Source of the DNA: Hyphomicrobium_A sp963817485
Lineage (GTDB): Bacteria; Pseudomonadota; Alphaproteobacteria; Rhizobiales; Hyphomicrobiaceae
Reading direction: 5' to 3'
Length of the DNA: 64,000 nt
Assembly (NCBI GenBank): GCA_963817485.1
Contig: CAWFOR010000010.1
Location: 128,392-192,391, forward strand
In this document: positions 19,842-29,137 of the stretch, piece by piece
Layout: every line of letters starts with the position of its first letter
Numbering within the stretch: the stretch's first letter is position 1
Position numbers and translations under genes: made by a program
The notes under the pieces: generated by a model
Told to the model about the DNA's origin: nothing
The model's input: the letters and a program-made list of their open reading frames with translations, nothing else
Databases searched by the model: none

Positions 19842-20720
19842 TTAGTGGACCTCGGCGACCTTGGCGGCATCCTGCACCGCCTTCTGCACCTTCTCGAACG
19901 CGCGCACCTCGATCTGGCGGATGCGCTCGCGCGACACGCCGAACTCGCTCGACAGGTCCTCCAGCGTCGCCGGATTGTCCGTCAGTCTACGCGCCTCGAA
20001 GATGCGCCGCTCGCGGTCATTCAGCGAGGAGAGGGCGCTCGAGAGGTAGCCTTTGCGCTGATCGAGCTCCTGCGTCTCGCCAAGCGTGTCCTCCTGGCTT
20101 GGCGCGTCGTCAACGAGCCAGTCCTGCCATTCGCCGGCCTCGCTGTCGGCGCGCACGGGCGCGTTGAGCGATGTGTCGCCGGCGAGCCGGCGGTTCATCG
20201 ATACGACATCGCTCTCGGCCACGCCGAAACGGTGCGCGATCGTCTTCACCTGATCGGGGCGCAGGTCACCCTCGTCCAGCGCCTGCAATTGGCTCTTTGC
20301 CCGCCGCAGGTTGAAGAACAGCTTCTTCTGTGCGGCTGTGGTGCCCATCTTCACGAGGCTCCACGAGCGCAGGATGTATTCCTGGATCGAGGCGCGGATC
20401 CACCACATGGCGTAAGTGGCGAGGCGGAAGCCCTTGTCGGGGTCGAAGCGCTTCACGGCCTGCATGAGGCCGACGTTGCCCTCGGAGACGACCTCGCCGA
20501 TCGGTAGGCCGTAGCCGCGATACCCCATGGCGATGCGCGCGACGAGACGCAGATGCGACGTCACCAGCTTCTCGGCTGCGTCTTGATCGGCATGCTCCTG
20601 CCAACGCTTGGCGAGCATGAACTCCTCGCCCGGCTCCAGCATGGGGAACTTGCGGATTTCTTGCATATAGCGCGACAGGCCCATTGAGCCTTGCGCAATC
20701 GTCGGAAGTTTTGTCGCCAT
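19842..20720 (-). CDS. rpoH: RNA polymerase sigma factor RpoH (sigma-32)
   Basis: This alternative sigma factor for heat-shock genes has about 292 residues from the ATG at 20720. It shows region 2 with the RpoH box-like segment (AEKLVTSHLRLVARIAMGYR), region 2.4 (YAMWWIRASIQEYILRSWSL), and region 4 with ATLEDLSSEFGVSRERIRQI. A TTG 18 bases further upstream is possible but weaker. It lies downstream of rluD on the same strand across a 435-bp gap, so it has its own promoter. RpoH and HrcA/CIRCE together would control the groESL operon of this window. Confidence 0.96.
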   Translation of the reverse strand: MATKLPTIAQGSMGLSRYMQEIRKFPMLEPGEEFMLAKRWQEHADQDAAEKLVTSHLRLVARIAMGYRGYGLPIGEVVSEGNVGLMQAVKRFDPDKGFRLATYAMWWIRASIQEYILRSWSLVKMGTTAAQKKLFFNLRRAKSQLQALDEGDLRPDQVKTIAHRFGVAESDVVSMNRRLAGDTSLNAPVRADSEAGEWQDWLVDDAPSQEDTLGETQELDQRKGYLSSALSSLNDRERRIFEARRLTDNPATLEDLSSEFGVSRERIRQIEVRAFEKVQKAVQDAAKVAEVH

Positions 20721-21155
20721 GATCTTACCAGCCGCCAAGACCGGCCCGCACAGGCCGGAAATGGTCCCTCAAATCCCTGTACCGCGGACGAGCCGCGTGC
20801 GGATGTGCGGAGCACAGGACCCCCCGCCATCCTCCTAAACGCCCGAACCTACTCAGTTCCGTTCCTGACCGCCCAGCTCGGGTTTCCTGTGCTACCTATA
20901 CGTTATAGCCATCCTGATTGTTGCACCCGACCTATGACCCATGGGCAAATCAGTGCTGCCGCTGCGGAGTGCCCGCGCAAGCGCTGCGGCACGCCAACTT
21001 TGCCGAAAAAGCCATCGAATTCAGGGAATAAGCCCTCGATTGCGCCCGGTCGTCTCCCCCTCTAGGCCATGGCGGCAATACGGGTAAATAGGGTGGCGGG
21101 ACCAATTGTCCAACGGCGGTAACACCCGCTTTCGCAACCCGCGTGCTTTTTCCGC
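20721..21155. other. Upstream region of rpoH
   Basis: A 435-bp gap between rluD and rpoH, both on the minus strand, expected to hold the rpoH promoter and 5' leader. On the minus strand, TATAAC and TATAGG boxes occur near 20895-20910, but no -35 element could be matched with confidence. No RNA gene was recognised. Confidence 0.45.
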
Positions 21156-22166
21156 TTAATGCGCCGGATCGAACGCTTCGAGCACGCGGGCAAGGTCGTC
21201 GGGCAGGGGGCTCTCGAAGTGCAGCTTCTTGTGAGACCGTGGATGCTCGAAGCCGAGCTCGGCCGCATGCAGGGCTTGCCGCTTCAAATCCATCACGGCA
21301 GTGCGCGCCGGCTCGGGCAGCGTCTCCGCCTTGGCCTTGAAGCCGCTGGCGTAGACGGGATCCCCCACGACGGGATGGCCGATGTGGGCAAGGTGCACGC
21401 GGATCTGGTGCGTGCGGCCGGTCTCGAGGCGCAGGCGCAGGAGCGAGATCGGGGCGGCGCCGCGCGGTGCAAATGTCTTCACAACCTCGTAGTGCGTCAC
21501 GGCGTGGCGGCCGGAGGTGCCCTTCGCGACGGCAATCCTGGTGCGGTTCGCCTGGCTGCGCGCGAGCCGCGCTTCGATCTTGCCGCGCGGGCGCAAAGGC
21601 TTCCCCCACACAAGTGCCAGGTAGGTACGCTGCAAGCGGCCGTCCGCCCCGTGTGCAGCGAACTGCTCGGCAAGCCCTGCATGCGCCGCGTCCGTCTTGG
21701 CGACCACCAGAAGCCCCGAGGTGCCCTTGTCCAGCCGGTGCACGATGCCCGGCCGCTTGACGCCGCCGATGCCGGACAGGCTGTCGCCGCAGTGGGCGAT
21801 GAGCGCGTTGACGAGCGTTCCTGAAGCGTGCCCGGCAGCGGGATGCACGACGAGTTGCGCCGGCTTGTCGATCACGATGAGGGAAGCGTCCTCGTAGGCG
21901 ACCTTAAGCGCGATCTTCTCCGGTGCGGGTGCAGCTGGCTGCGGCTCGGGCACGACGATCGCGTAGTCCTCACCGGGTTTGACCCGGTGTGCTCCGTCTT
22001 TTATTGTTGTGTTCTGTGTATCCGTTACATGCCCCGAACGCAGGAGGGCTTGCACCGCCGCACGGCTCATGTCGGGCAGGCGCTCGGTCAGAAACTTGTC
22101 GAGGCGCTTGCCGGCTTCGTCCGGCGTCACCGCAAACCTGTGTGGATGTTGGCGTCGTGCTGACAT
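21156..22166 (-). CDS. rluD: 23S rRNA pseudouridine synthase, RluA/RluD family
   Basis: This 336-residue protein has an N-terminal S4 RNA-binding domain (GKRLDKFLTERLPDMSRA) and an RluA catalytic domain with the hallmark RPGIVHRLDKGTSGLLVVAK, whose Asp is the nucleophile. LRLETGRTHQIRVHLAHIGH is the second family motif. Members isomerise uridines in helix 69 of 23S rRNA. The ATG at 22166 is chosen over an in-frame upstream start at 22187. It is divergent from the small membrane protein gene and directly upstream of rpoH, a common alphaproteobacterial order. Confidence 0.92.
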   Translation of the reverse strand: MSARRQHPHRFAVTPDEAGKRLDKFLTERLPDMSRAAVQALLRSGHVTDTQNTTIKDGAHRVKPGEDYAIVVPEPQPAAPAPEKIALKVAYEDASLIVIDKPAQLVVHPAAGHASGTLVNALIAHCGDSLSGIGGVKRPGIVHRLDKGTSGLLVVAKTDAAHAGLAEQFAAHGADGRLQRTYLALVWGKPLRPRGKIEARLARSQANRTRIAVAKGTSGRHAVTHYEVVKTFAPRGAAPISLLRLRLETGRTHQIRVHLAHIGHPVVGDPVYASGFKAKAETLPEPARTAVMDLKRQALHAAELGFEHPRSHKKLHFESPLPDDLARVLEAFDPAH

Positions 22167-22203
22167 CGGAGTCCGCGGACATCTCACTCAAGAGGGGACT
22201 TTC

Positions 22204-22617
22204 ATGCAGGCCTCCGATGTAGCTGCGGCTCCCGCATCCGGCGCTGCCGGGATCGACGCCGATGCCTCGCCGGATCAGCGGGTGCAGCGCGTCCTAAAGT
22301 TCATCGTCGTGACGCTGGCCGTACTCCTGTTCGCAGGGCTGCTGGTCGCCGTCGCGCGCGTCATCTATCTCGCTTCGGCCCCCGTGGCGCAACCGGCGAC
22401 TTCGGCGCTGACGCCCGCCGCGCCCATGCCGGCAATCCGACCCGAGCAGAGCGTCGCGCTTCCCGCAGGCGCGCAGGTGCGCTCGGTTTCGCTTTCCGGG
22501 AACCGGCTCGCGGTGCACTACGACGTCGGCTCGGCGTCGGGTATCGCCGTCCTCGACCTGCAGACAGGGCGGTTGGTCACCAACGTCGCAATCGAGGCAA
22601 AGCCTGCGGGCCGGTAG
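22204..22617 (+). CDS. Small single-pass membrane protein (DUF6476-like)
   Basis: This 137-residue protein has a short cytoplasmic N-terminus, one membrane helix (FIVVTLAVLLFAGLLVAVAR) and a periplasmic domain with the repeated beta pattern VRSVSLSGNRLAVHYDV and GIAVLDLQTGRLV. Small proteins of this kind are commonly found divergent to rluD in alphaproteobacteria and are labelled DUF6476; that assignment is from context and general resemblance. The function is unknown. Confidence 0.65.
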   Translation: MQASDVAAAPASGAAGIDADASPDQRVQRVLKFIVVTLAVLLFAGLLVAVARVIYLASAPVAQPATSALTPAAPMPAIRPEQSVALPAGAQVRSVSLSGNRLAVHYDVGSASGIAVLDLQTGRLVTNVAIEAKPAGR

Positions 22618-22735
22618 GGATCGGGGGCGGCTCCCGTGCTGGATAAATCGGCATGCGCGGTTGACGCCGGGACTGCGCGCAGAAGAAACGCTTGATTGGA
22701 GGCCCCCGCCTCACATATAGGTTCGCGTCAGCGCT

Positions 22736-22811
22736 GTCCCGTTCGTCTAGTGGCCTAGGACACCAGCCTCTCACGTTGGGAACAGGGGTTCGAGTTCCCT
22801 ACGGGGCGCCA
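22736..22811 (+). tRNA. tRNA-Glu (anticodon CTC)
   Basis: The acceptor stem GTCCCGT pairs with ACGGGGC, followed by discriminator G and an encoded CCA at 22809-22811. The anticodon stem CCAGC/GTTGG encloses loop CTCTCAC, giving anticodon CTC at 22770-22772, which reads GAG. The T arm contains GGTTCGAGT. The gene is followed within 115 bp by an integrase, so its 3' end is a likely phage/ICE attachment site. Confidence 0.95.
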
Positions 22812-22923
22812 GCACACGCTTAAAGCGCTGATCCTGCTCAACTTATTGATTGCGCAGCGGTTTCTCAACCCTCCTCTGTTACACGCAACTGTTACACAGG
22901 AGGGCGACTTGTCGCCGCTTCGC

Positions 22924-24589
22924 ATGCCGCGTCCTACCCGCCGTAGGGGCACCGACTGCTTCTGGTTTCGTCGCCGCGTCCGTCAGGACGAGGGGCAGTT
23001 TGTGCTGGGACGGGCCTTGGTCGTGCACTTCGCCGCGACGCTCAATGACAAAGCCTATTCGACCCACGTGGAGAAGATCGGCAACGAGATCAACTTCTCG
23101 CTGCGGACACGCGACCGAGCCACCGCCGAAGCGCGACATGGGCTCGCGATGGCTCACATCCGCAGCTACTTCGCGGCTCTCAAAGCGGGGCAGCGGCAGC
23201 TGACGCAAAAGCAGATCGTGGCGCTGAGCGGCGAAATCTACTGCCTCTTCGTCGATCGGTTCAAAGAAAACCCCGGCGTTCCTGAGACATGGGCAGCAGT
23301 CAAAGCGGTGAACAGAGCTGCGCGCGAGGGGCGCCTGCTCCCGAGGATGACGAGCCTAAAGCCGACCGAAGTCGCCGATGCTCGAGAGATCGTCTCCGAT
23401 CTTTTTCCTGATCTCACGGCCGGCATTAACGCTCTTGCGCGCACCGTGACCGACGAAGAATGTCTTAGACAAATGGAAGAGCGGTTTGGCTTCCTGGCTG
23501 ATTGGGTACTCGCTCAACACGGGATCATCACAGACGCAAAGAGTCGTGCTGCGCTTTTGCATCATGTCGATCTCGCCTCCACCGACGCATTTTGGTTTCT
23601 CAAGCGGGCCGCGAAGGGTGACTACTACGCCCGACAAAAATGCTGATCGCTTTCCCCCGCTACAACTTGGAACGGGACCAAACCTCACCTGGGGCACCCT
23701 CTTCGCAGCCTGGGAAGCGGTGCACGCAGCGAAGCAAGGGCCCGAGAGCATTCGCAAGCAATGGCGTTCGATACTCGATAACTTCGCTGCATTTGCGCGC
23801 GAGCGGGGAAAGACCGATCCGAGTGAAATAGTGAGCTCAGACGTACGCGCTTGGCGAGACCTCCTTCTGCAGGGAAAGCGCAGTCCCGTCACTGTGCAAG
23901 ATTCATACTTGGCGGCACTCCGGAGAATTTATGCAGTCGCGGTCAGCGAAGAGCTTTTGGGGTCCAACCCCGTAGTGAGCGTGCGCGTCGAGAACGCCAG
24001 ACGCAGGTCGCGAAAAATGCGTGGCTTCACTCAATTGGAAGCGGCAGCGATCTTAGATGCCGCGAGCCGAGAGGCTTGCCCCCTAAGGCGCTGGGCGCCG
24101 TGGTTGACTGCGTTCACGGGCAGCCGGGTGCAGGAGATCATCTCGCTCGAATGCAAGGACATACGGTTGGTGGACGATACGTGGTGTATTCGTGTCGAGA
24201 AGGCGAAAACCCGCGCGAGTGAACGCACTGTTCCGGTCCATCCAGCTATTATCAGACAAGGCTTTCTTGACCACGTCCAGGAGCAGGGCGCCGGGCGATT
24301 GTTCGGTGAGGAAGGAGCATCCAACAGAGCGCTTATCAAGCGACTGCGGCGATGGCTTCACAGCATCAAGGGGCTCGAGCTCGGGCGCGAACACAACATA
24401 GACCCTAACCACGGCTGGCGTCACTGGTTCAAGACCGTCGCTCGTGAAGCTGGCGTGGAAGACAGCGTGATAGATGCTATTGTTGGCCACGCCCCCGCGT
24501 CTGTCGGTGGCCGCTATGGTTCGGTCACTGTGCTTACGATGGCTGCGGCCCTCGAAAAAATTCCCCTTCCACAGTTAAAGAGTAGATGA
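22924..24589 (+). pseudogene. Tyrosine-type site-specific integrase, split by a frameshift
   Basis: An integrase reading in two overlapping frames: 22924 to about 23640 (N-terminal DNA-binding part, FWFRRRVRQDEGQFVLG) and about 23640 to 24589 (core-binding and catalytic domains). The catalytic residues are intact: Arg in FTGSRVQEIISLE, His-x-x-Arg in HGWRHWF, His in VGHAPAS and nucleophile Tyr in GGRYGS. One extra base around the five-A run at 23636-23640 explains the break. Together they give about 550 residues, within the range of P4-like or larger integrases. Its position next to tRNA-Glu marks the left edge of an integrated element. The frameshift may be real inactivation or a homopolymer read error. 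Confidence 0.88.
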
Positions 24590-24714
24590 AACCGGTTCGA
24601 GCCTCCGGACTCGCACGTCCGCTTCGCAGGCGGAATCTGATCAAGCCGTAGACCAGCGACCTTCGGTGATTCAATTTCAGCCCCGGGTACTATTCACCTT
24701 AGCGACTGCGGTAA

Positions 24715-25338
24715 TCACCGCGATGCCGGCCCGAACCGGCACTCAACGCCGCCCAGGCTTGAGTACGGGCGACGGTTCGCGCTGCTTGGCGTCACCATGC
24801 CCGGGCACTCCAGATCCATCTGCATGAGCTCCATCGTGCTTTGCATGTTGCCAATCCGCAGCAACTGAGCCGTTGCGACCGCGCCGACGGCAGCGCCCAC
24901 GAAAGGCACGGCAGCGCTCGCCTGTGCCAAGCTAAAGGTGCCGCAACTGTCGAACTTCCTGGCATGGACCTGATAGGCCCTTAGGCGGAGCATAGCGTCC
25001 ACATCCTTTGCCGGTTCCGGCAGTGACCAGAAGCGCCGCGGGTCGCTTCCCTTGTGGAGGACACGAATCTGCGCGCGATCGAAATCTGTGGGCCCGTGCC
25101 CGACGCCTGCGTCGATCATGTATTCGAACGCGGCGCCCGCGATCGCCATGCGGGCGCGCGGCTCATCGATGCTGGTGAGCACGATCGCGGGATCGTCTGG
25201 CTGCAGGTCGATATCGCCGTAGTTGCGGCGCTCGAGGAGCGACGTCTTCCAGCCAAGGCCCTCAAGCCAGCGCGCGGCCACGCGCGTTTTTCTGATGCCG
25301 ATATCGTCGTTGGTCGTAAGATTTGGCGCAAGACAGCC
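24715..25338 (-). pseudogene. ThiF/E1-like adenylyltransferase, C-terminal fragment
   Basis: This minus-strand open frame resembles the latter half of an E1/ThiF/MoeB fold protein. NDDIGIRKTRVAARWLEGLG resembles the helix after the nucleotide loop; IDEPRARMAIAGAAFEYMID and AGVGHG match the stretch where these enzymes read Asp-Asn-x-x-Ala-Arg, then the IDAGV strand. A final small-residue helix (FVGAAVGAVATAQLLRIGN) precedes a conserved-looking tail. The N-terminal GxGxxG half is missing, cut by a TGA at 25339-25341 and followed by unrelated sequence. Such proteins activate ubiquitin-like or sulfur-carrier proteins and occur in some bacterial defence operons, but no partner remains here. It is likely a remnant inside the degraded element. 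Confidence 0.45.
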
Positions 25339-25720
25339 TCAAATTTGGCATTGAGCTCGCGATTGATGCTCGGGTCTAGTGCGTTTAGCCGCTTTCTTTT
25401 GTACGTCACGAGCGCTCGGCGGGAATGTGATCGCTAAGGGGAAGTGGCTGAGCTACTACCGGTGACGCTGTTAGTGGGGTCCTCGGCGTTCCATTCTTGG
25501 AGACGGCGGATAGTCTCGGAGGTCAGGCTGTAACTTCGAACGGTATCCCCCGTGAGGAGCCGGCGCTGATCCCGCCGCTGCCGCCCCATCATCGCGCCGT
25601 CTCCGTCGCTGATAGCGATCAGACGACGGAATCACCGTTCGGCCGGCATCTCAACGCGTTTATCGACAGTATCGACCCAAGGCGGACATGATGGTCATTC
25701 GACGCGTATGAGTACGACTT
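25339..25720. other. Region without a recognised gene inside the degraded element
   Basis: About 380 bp between the ThiF-like fragment and the PrsW-like gene. A short minus-strand frame around 25300-25409 (starting MTYKRKRLNALDPSINRELN) could be a displaced N-terminal piece of the ThiF-like gene. Nothing else could be identified. Confidence 0.35.
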
Positions 25721-26701
25721 TCAGGCAAGGTTCTGAGACATCGCTCGAGCCTTGATAAAATATGCGAAGGAAATAAGAAACGACGCGACTCCAATATATA
25801 GGGTCTGGTTGATGTCCCCGCTTGCATCCCATATTCCATGCATCGTTGCCGCAGCCAGCCAACCAATCGCAAGCAGCACGAGGATGCTAGCGCGATGAAA
25901 TGCTGCCAACCCGATGAAATACCCGAATACCACTGCGTATGACATATGACCTATCAGGGCTCCGAGAATTCGTGGCATCAAAAGCAAAAATCCCAGACTA
26001 AACGTAGTGAGCTCCGCCATTTGATGGAAAATGTACGTCTGGTCAGGAGAAACAGTTAGCTTTGACAATTCTGTGGCGATGTCGTTCATTAGTCTGGGAA
26101 CATACTGTTCGAGGATCTCTATCAAAGTGAAGGCACCCCCAGAAGCAATTCCCATGAGCACCCCATCAATTGGAGCGTGTATACCGAGTCTGCCCAGATA
26201 CCGATTTCTACCCACACCTAAAATCGGTGTCATCGCGAGAAGGATCAGCGCCGGGGTGGCCTTTATCAGCTCCTCCATAAGCCCGGCAATTACAAAGTAG
26301 TAAGAAAAACGATCGAAGAAGTTTTTCGTCGTTGGCTCGTGGAGACTGGGGAGCTCTCTGAAGAAGTAAAAATATGGCCGGGTGAGGTATGGCACCCAAA
26401 GTATGAGTGCCGTCAATATCGCCGCAAATACCGTTGGGCCCAATCGTTTATTCGGTCCGGCGTTTAGATAAAAAATAAGCAATGTCATCAAAACTATGTA
26501 GTATGCTATAATTTTGAAGTAGATCTCCGCATTATTCTGAACAAATGGAAGCCATAAGAGGCCTGTCACCAACGCAGTTAGCAAACCGGGCCAAAGGAGA
26601 TTGCTTGCAAAGACAGAGCCCTTTGGGGGAAACACGGGAAGAATTTCGGAAAACGTCAGCGGTGTGCTGTCAATAGTAGCCGTTGAGGTTGCCTGTTGCA
26701 T
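25721..26701 (-). CDS. PrsW-family intramembrane metalloprotease
   Basis: This 326-residue polytopic protein has about eight hydrophobic helices. The family motifs are in order: the Glu-Glu pair in VIAGLMEELIKATPAL, PIDGVLMGIASGGAFTLIEI, His in LIGHMSYAVVFGYFIG, and His/Asp in ATMHGIWDASGD. These residues are the proposed metal ligands of PrsW/CAAX-type membrane proteases. The base composition is visibly AT-richer than the neighbours, suggesting horizontal acquisition with the adjacent integrase. The ATG at 26701 is preferred; an upstream start at 26743 is possible. The substrate is unknown; PrsW proteins cleave anti-sigma factors in Bacillus. Confidence 0.8.
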   Translation of the reverse strand: MQQATSTATIDSTPLTFSEILPVFPPKGSVFASNLLWPGLLTALVTGLLWLPFVQNNAEIYFKIIAYYIVLMTLLIFYLNAGPNKRLGPTVFAAILTALILWVPYLTRPYFYFFRELPSLHEPTTKNFFDRFSYYFVIAGLMEELIKATPALILLAMTPILGVGRNRYLGRLGIHAPIDGVLMGIASGGAFTLIEILEQYVPRLMNDIATELSKLTVSPDQTYIFHQMAELTTFSLGFLLLMPRILGALIGHMSYAVVFGYFIGLAAFHRASILVLLAIGWLAAATMHGIWDASGDINQTLYIGVASFLISFAYFIKARAMSQNLA

Positions 26702-26839
26702 CAATGCCCCCGGAGAAGCAATACAAACGTGTTCGCATAGCAACGTCTCTGAAAATAGTACACGAGAATACGTGGCCCATCGAGGGGCGCTCGCTCGCCC
26801 TTCCTGTGAAGATCCTTAATCCTAGGTACTGTCGACCAG

Positions 26840-27022
26840 GGGGCTTTGAAATCGGGCTTGCCGTCCTCCCCACATGCCAAAGCTTCTGCGTCGATGATTG
26901 CGGAGTTTGCCGGCAAACCAGAAGAGTATCTGGAAAGCGTGCCGTGTAGTCGATGCCCTTGCGCAGATTAGTCGCATAAGGATTAGCCAGCGTGAGCGAC
27001 CGGATGTTGGCTTGGGCAGCAT
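26840..27022 (-). pseudogene. ATP-dependent DNA ligase fragment (LigD/LigC-like)
   Basis: Two adjacent minus-strand frames together resemble the middle of an ATP-dependent ligase adenylation domain. RKGIDYTARFP matches the R-x-G-x-D-W-T-x-R-F/Y-P segment, and LPANSAIIDAEALACGEDG matches the following strand where ligases read L-P-x-x-S-x-I-I/L-D-G-E. A frameshift separates the two pieces, and no active-site lysine motif or C-terminal domain remains. Only about 60 residues survive, so it is a dead remnant. Confidence 0.5.
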
Positions 27023-27162
27023 TTGTCCAAGCGTCCTCCGTACTCGCTACCAGGCCGTCCGAACCCAGGCCAAGTAAAAAAGGCCCAACGCAGCGACAAC
27101 GATGAGCGGCACACCGAAACCTGAGAAGGTCCTTTTCTCAAGCGGGCGACGTTTTCCGAAGG

Positions 27163-27199
27163 GCAGGGGGTTCGGAGCTGTGCAGGGGTTCGGAGCTGT
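27163..27199 (+). repeat. Tandem 18/19-bp repeat, possible element boundary
   Basis: Two adjacent copies of GCAGGGG(G)TTCGGAGCTGT. The second copy plus CTACGGGGC at 27205-27213 resembles a distorted tRNA-Glu 3' end (CAGGGGTTCG then CTACGGGGC), so this could be the decayed right attachment site of the integrase element. The repeat is seen directly; the att role is speculative. Confidence 0.4.
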
Positions 27200-27231
27200 T
27201 GCGACTACGGGGCATGGCGATGTCTTCGAGG

Positions 27232-27259
27232 GGTGTTGTCACGTTGCTAGTTGACGGCC
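27232..27259 (+). repeat. 28-bp IS-end repeat, copy 1
   Basis: Matches 32005-32032 at 27 of 28 positions (GGTGTTGTCACGTTGCTA then RTTGACGGCC), in the same orientation. The second copy forms the end of an IS6-family remnant, so this is read as a solo IS terminus left after deletion of the rest of the element. Confidence 0.6.
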
Positions 27260-27335
27260 ATGCTCATTTGGCCTGCAAATTTGCGATTAACGTGACAGTG
27301 CCCGCCAAATGCTCGCGCGCGATGCTCTTGAGCCC

Positions 27336-27349
27336 TTGATGTCGATCAA
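27336..27349. promoter_or_regulatory. FNR/FixK-type operator upstream of uspA
   Basis: TTGAT-GTCG-ATCAA is a perfect match to TTGAT-N4-ATCAA. Its centre is about 42 bp before the uspA start codon, so it lies in the promoter region. Activation under low oxygen is the expected effect for this family of sites. Confidence 0.75.
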
Positions 27350-27384
27350 CGACAAGCCAGCCTAACCCGTGCCATTTGCTCACC

Positions 27385-28242
27385 ATGTCGAAAGTCGCAC
27401 GTTTATTGGTGGCCACCGATCTCACCGAGCGATCCCAGCGGGCGTTTGAGCGAGCGATCGAGCTCAAGAGTCAGGCGGGTGCCACTGCCACTGTCACATT
27501 GCTTCATGCCGTCGAGCCTGGCCTCTTTCCGCCAATCGGCGAAGAGCGCTACGCAGACGCAGAGGACTTTCTGCGTGATCAGATTGCCGCGTTGCCTGAG
27601 GAAAAGCGCGCAGGGATCGCCTGCGATATCCGGGTTGGCGAGCCCTTCACTACGATCATCGACGAGGCCCACAGAAGAAACGCCGAACTCATTGTTCTCG
27701 GGCAACCCGCCAAGGGCGGCTTGAAGGAGTTGTTCATCGGCACGACCACTGAGCGTGTGGTGCGGTACAGCGACCTGCCGGTACTCGTCGTCAAGGAACC
27801 GGTTCGGGGTGCCTACCAACGTGTATTAGTGGCGATGGACCTCTCGGAAGGATCCATCCGCGCGCTTGAAACCGCCTATCGGATCGCACCGGACGCCGAT
27901 TTCCTCATGTTGCATGCATGGTATGCCCCATTGATGGGTTTTGGCACGAGCGATGCTGCCGAAAGGGTCGTCGCCCGAGAGAACCAGCGGATACGAGAAC
28001 TCGTCGACAGGAGAACCAAGGAGTTCCTGTCTCGATTGGCACCTCGCGCCGCAGCACCGCGATTCGAGCTGATCGACAGCAGCCCTTACGTGGCGATACG
28101 GAACCAAATCTCAGTGTTCCATCCCGATCTGTTGGCAATGGGCACGCATGCCCGCAGCGCGTTGAAAACCGCAATGATCGGTAGCCTTGCCCGCGAATTC
28201 TTGGCGGAAGCCGCCTGCGACGTGCTGGTCGCGCGCGCCTGA
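27385..28242 (+). CDS. Universal stress protein, two tandem UspA domains
   Basis: This 285-residue cytoplasmic protein has two UspA modules, about residues 3-143 (VARLLVATDLTERSQRAFER ending DLPVLVVKEPV) and 150-285 (YQRVLVAMDLSEGSIRALET ending CDVLVARA). Each has the G-x2-G-x9-GS-like nucleotide-binding region: in the second, MGTHARSALKTAMIGSLARE. UspA proteins bind ATP or act in survival under stress, including oxygen and energy limitation. The ATG at 27385 is chosen over a TTG at 27376. It is preceded by a perfect FNR/FixK box. Confidence 0.9.
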   Translation: MSKVARLLVATDLTERSQRAFERAIELKSQAGATATVTLLHAVEPGLFPPIGEERYADAEDFLRDQIAALPEEKRAGIACDIRVGEPFTTIIDEAHRRNAELIVLGQPAKGGLKELFIGTTTERVVRYSDLPVLVVKEPVRGAYQRVLVAMDLSEGSIRALETAYRIAPDADFLMLHAWYAPLMGFGTSDAAERVVARENQRIRELVDRRTKEFLSRLAPRAAAPRFELIDSSPYVAIRNQISVFHPDLLAMGTHARSALKTAMIGSLAREFLAEAACDVLVARA

Positions 28243-28414
28243 CAAGGCTGCACGCTCAGAAGAACGAACCGCTCAATACCGCGCTCCGAGCCGGAGGATG
28301 GCGCGGCGAACGTGGTCATGAGCGTCGATTTCGAACGCTTACCGCCGTGCACGCCGACAGCACACTGGAGCACAGGATGGGCAGAGAAGTTAGTATTTTT
28401 TGCGGAGACGTATC

Positions 28415-29137
28415 ATGACCCGCATCGCAATCGTCACCGGGGGCACCAGAGGTCTTGGAGCGGCGATCTCGCGCGCGCTCAAATCGCGAGCTTGCCAGGT
28501 TGCGGCCGTCTACCGCGCCAACGATGCGGCAGCGCGAGAATTCGCGGCCGCTTCGGGCATTCCGATCTACAAATGGGATGTCGCAGATTTCGATGCTTGC
28601 AAATCCGGAATTGCCGACGTCGTCCGCACGCTCGGGGCGCCGGATATCCTCATCAATAACGCCGGCATCACGCGGGATGCCACCTTGCATCACATGTCGC
28701 CGGAGCAATGGTGGGCCGTCATCAACACCAACCTCGGCTCGATGTTCAATATGTGCCGCAATGTCATCGAGGACATGCGCGAGCGCAGGTTCGGGCGGAT
28801 CATAAACATCAGCTCGATCAACGGCCAGAAGGGCCAGTTTGGCCAGACGAACTACTCGGCCGCAAAAGCAGGCATTCTCGGATTCACCAAGGCGCTTGCT
28901 CTCGAGGAGGCCAACAAAGGCATCACGGTCAATGCCGTTGCACCCGGCTATTGTGACACGGAGATGGTCGCGGCCGTTCCTCAGGACGTTCTGAAAACGA
29001 TCATCGCCGGTATTCCCGTCGGCAGGCTCGGCAAGCCGGACGACATCGCTCGCACGGTGGCGTTCCTTGCCAGCGATCAAGCGGATTTCATTACCGGCGC
29101 GACGTTCTCGATCAACGGCGGCCAGCTGATGACATGA
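28415..29137 (+). CDS. phaB: Acetoacetyl-CoA reductase (PhaB-like SDR)
   Basis: This 240-residue short-chain dehydrogenase starts MTRIAIVTGGTRGLGAAISR (NADPH-binding TGxxxGLG). It has ILINNAGITRDATLHHM, the catalytic triad in INISSINGQKGQFGQTNYSA followed by AKAG, and PGYCDTEMV. The GQxGQxNYSAAKAG stretch and the ITRD segment are characteristic of PhaB, which reduces acetoacetyl-CoA to (R)-3-hydroxybutyryl-CoA for PHB. It lies in the same stretch as phaC and a phasin. TGCGGAGACG provides the ribosome site before the ATG. Confidence 0.88.
   Translation: MTRIAIVTGGTRGLGAAISRALKSRACQVAAVYRANDAAAREFAAASGIPIYKWDVADFDACKSGIADVVRTLGAPDILINNAGITRDATLHHMSPEQWWAVINTNLGSMFNMCRNVIEDMRERRFGRIINISSINGQKGQFGQTNYSAAKAGILGFTKALALEEANKGITVNAVAPGYCDTEMVAAVPQDVLKTIIAGIPVGRLGKPDDIARTVAFLASDQADFITGATFSINGGQLMT

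Noticed and set aside
23600..23650. Programmed frameshift in the integrase
   Set aside because: The change needed is plus one next to a five-A run, without a slippery heptamer or recoding stop context; mutation or read error is simpler.
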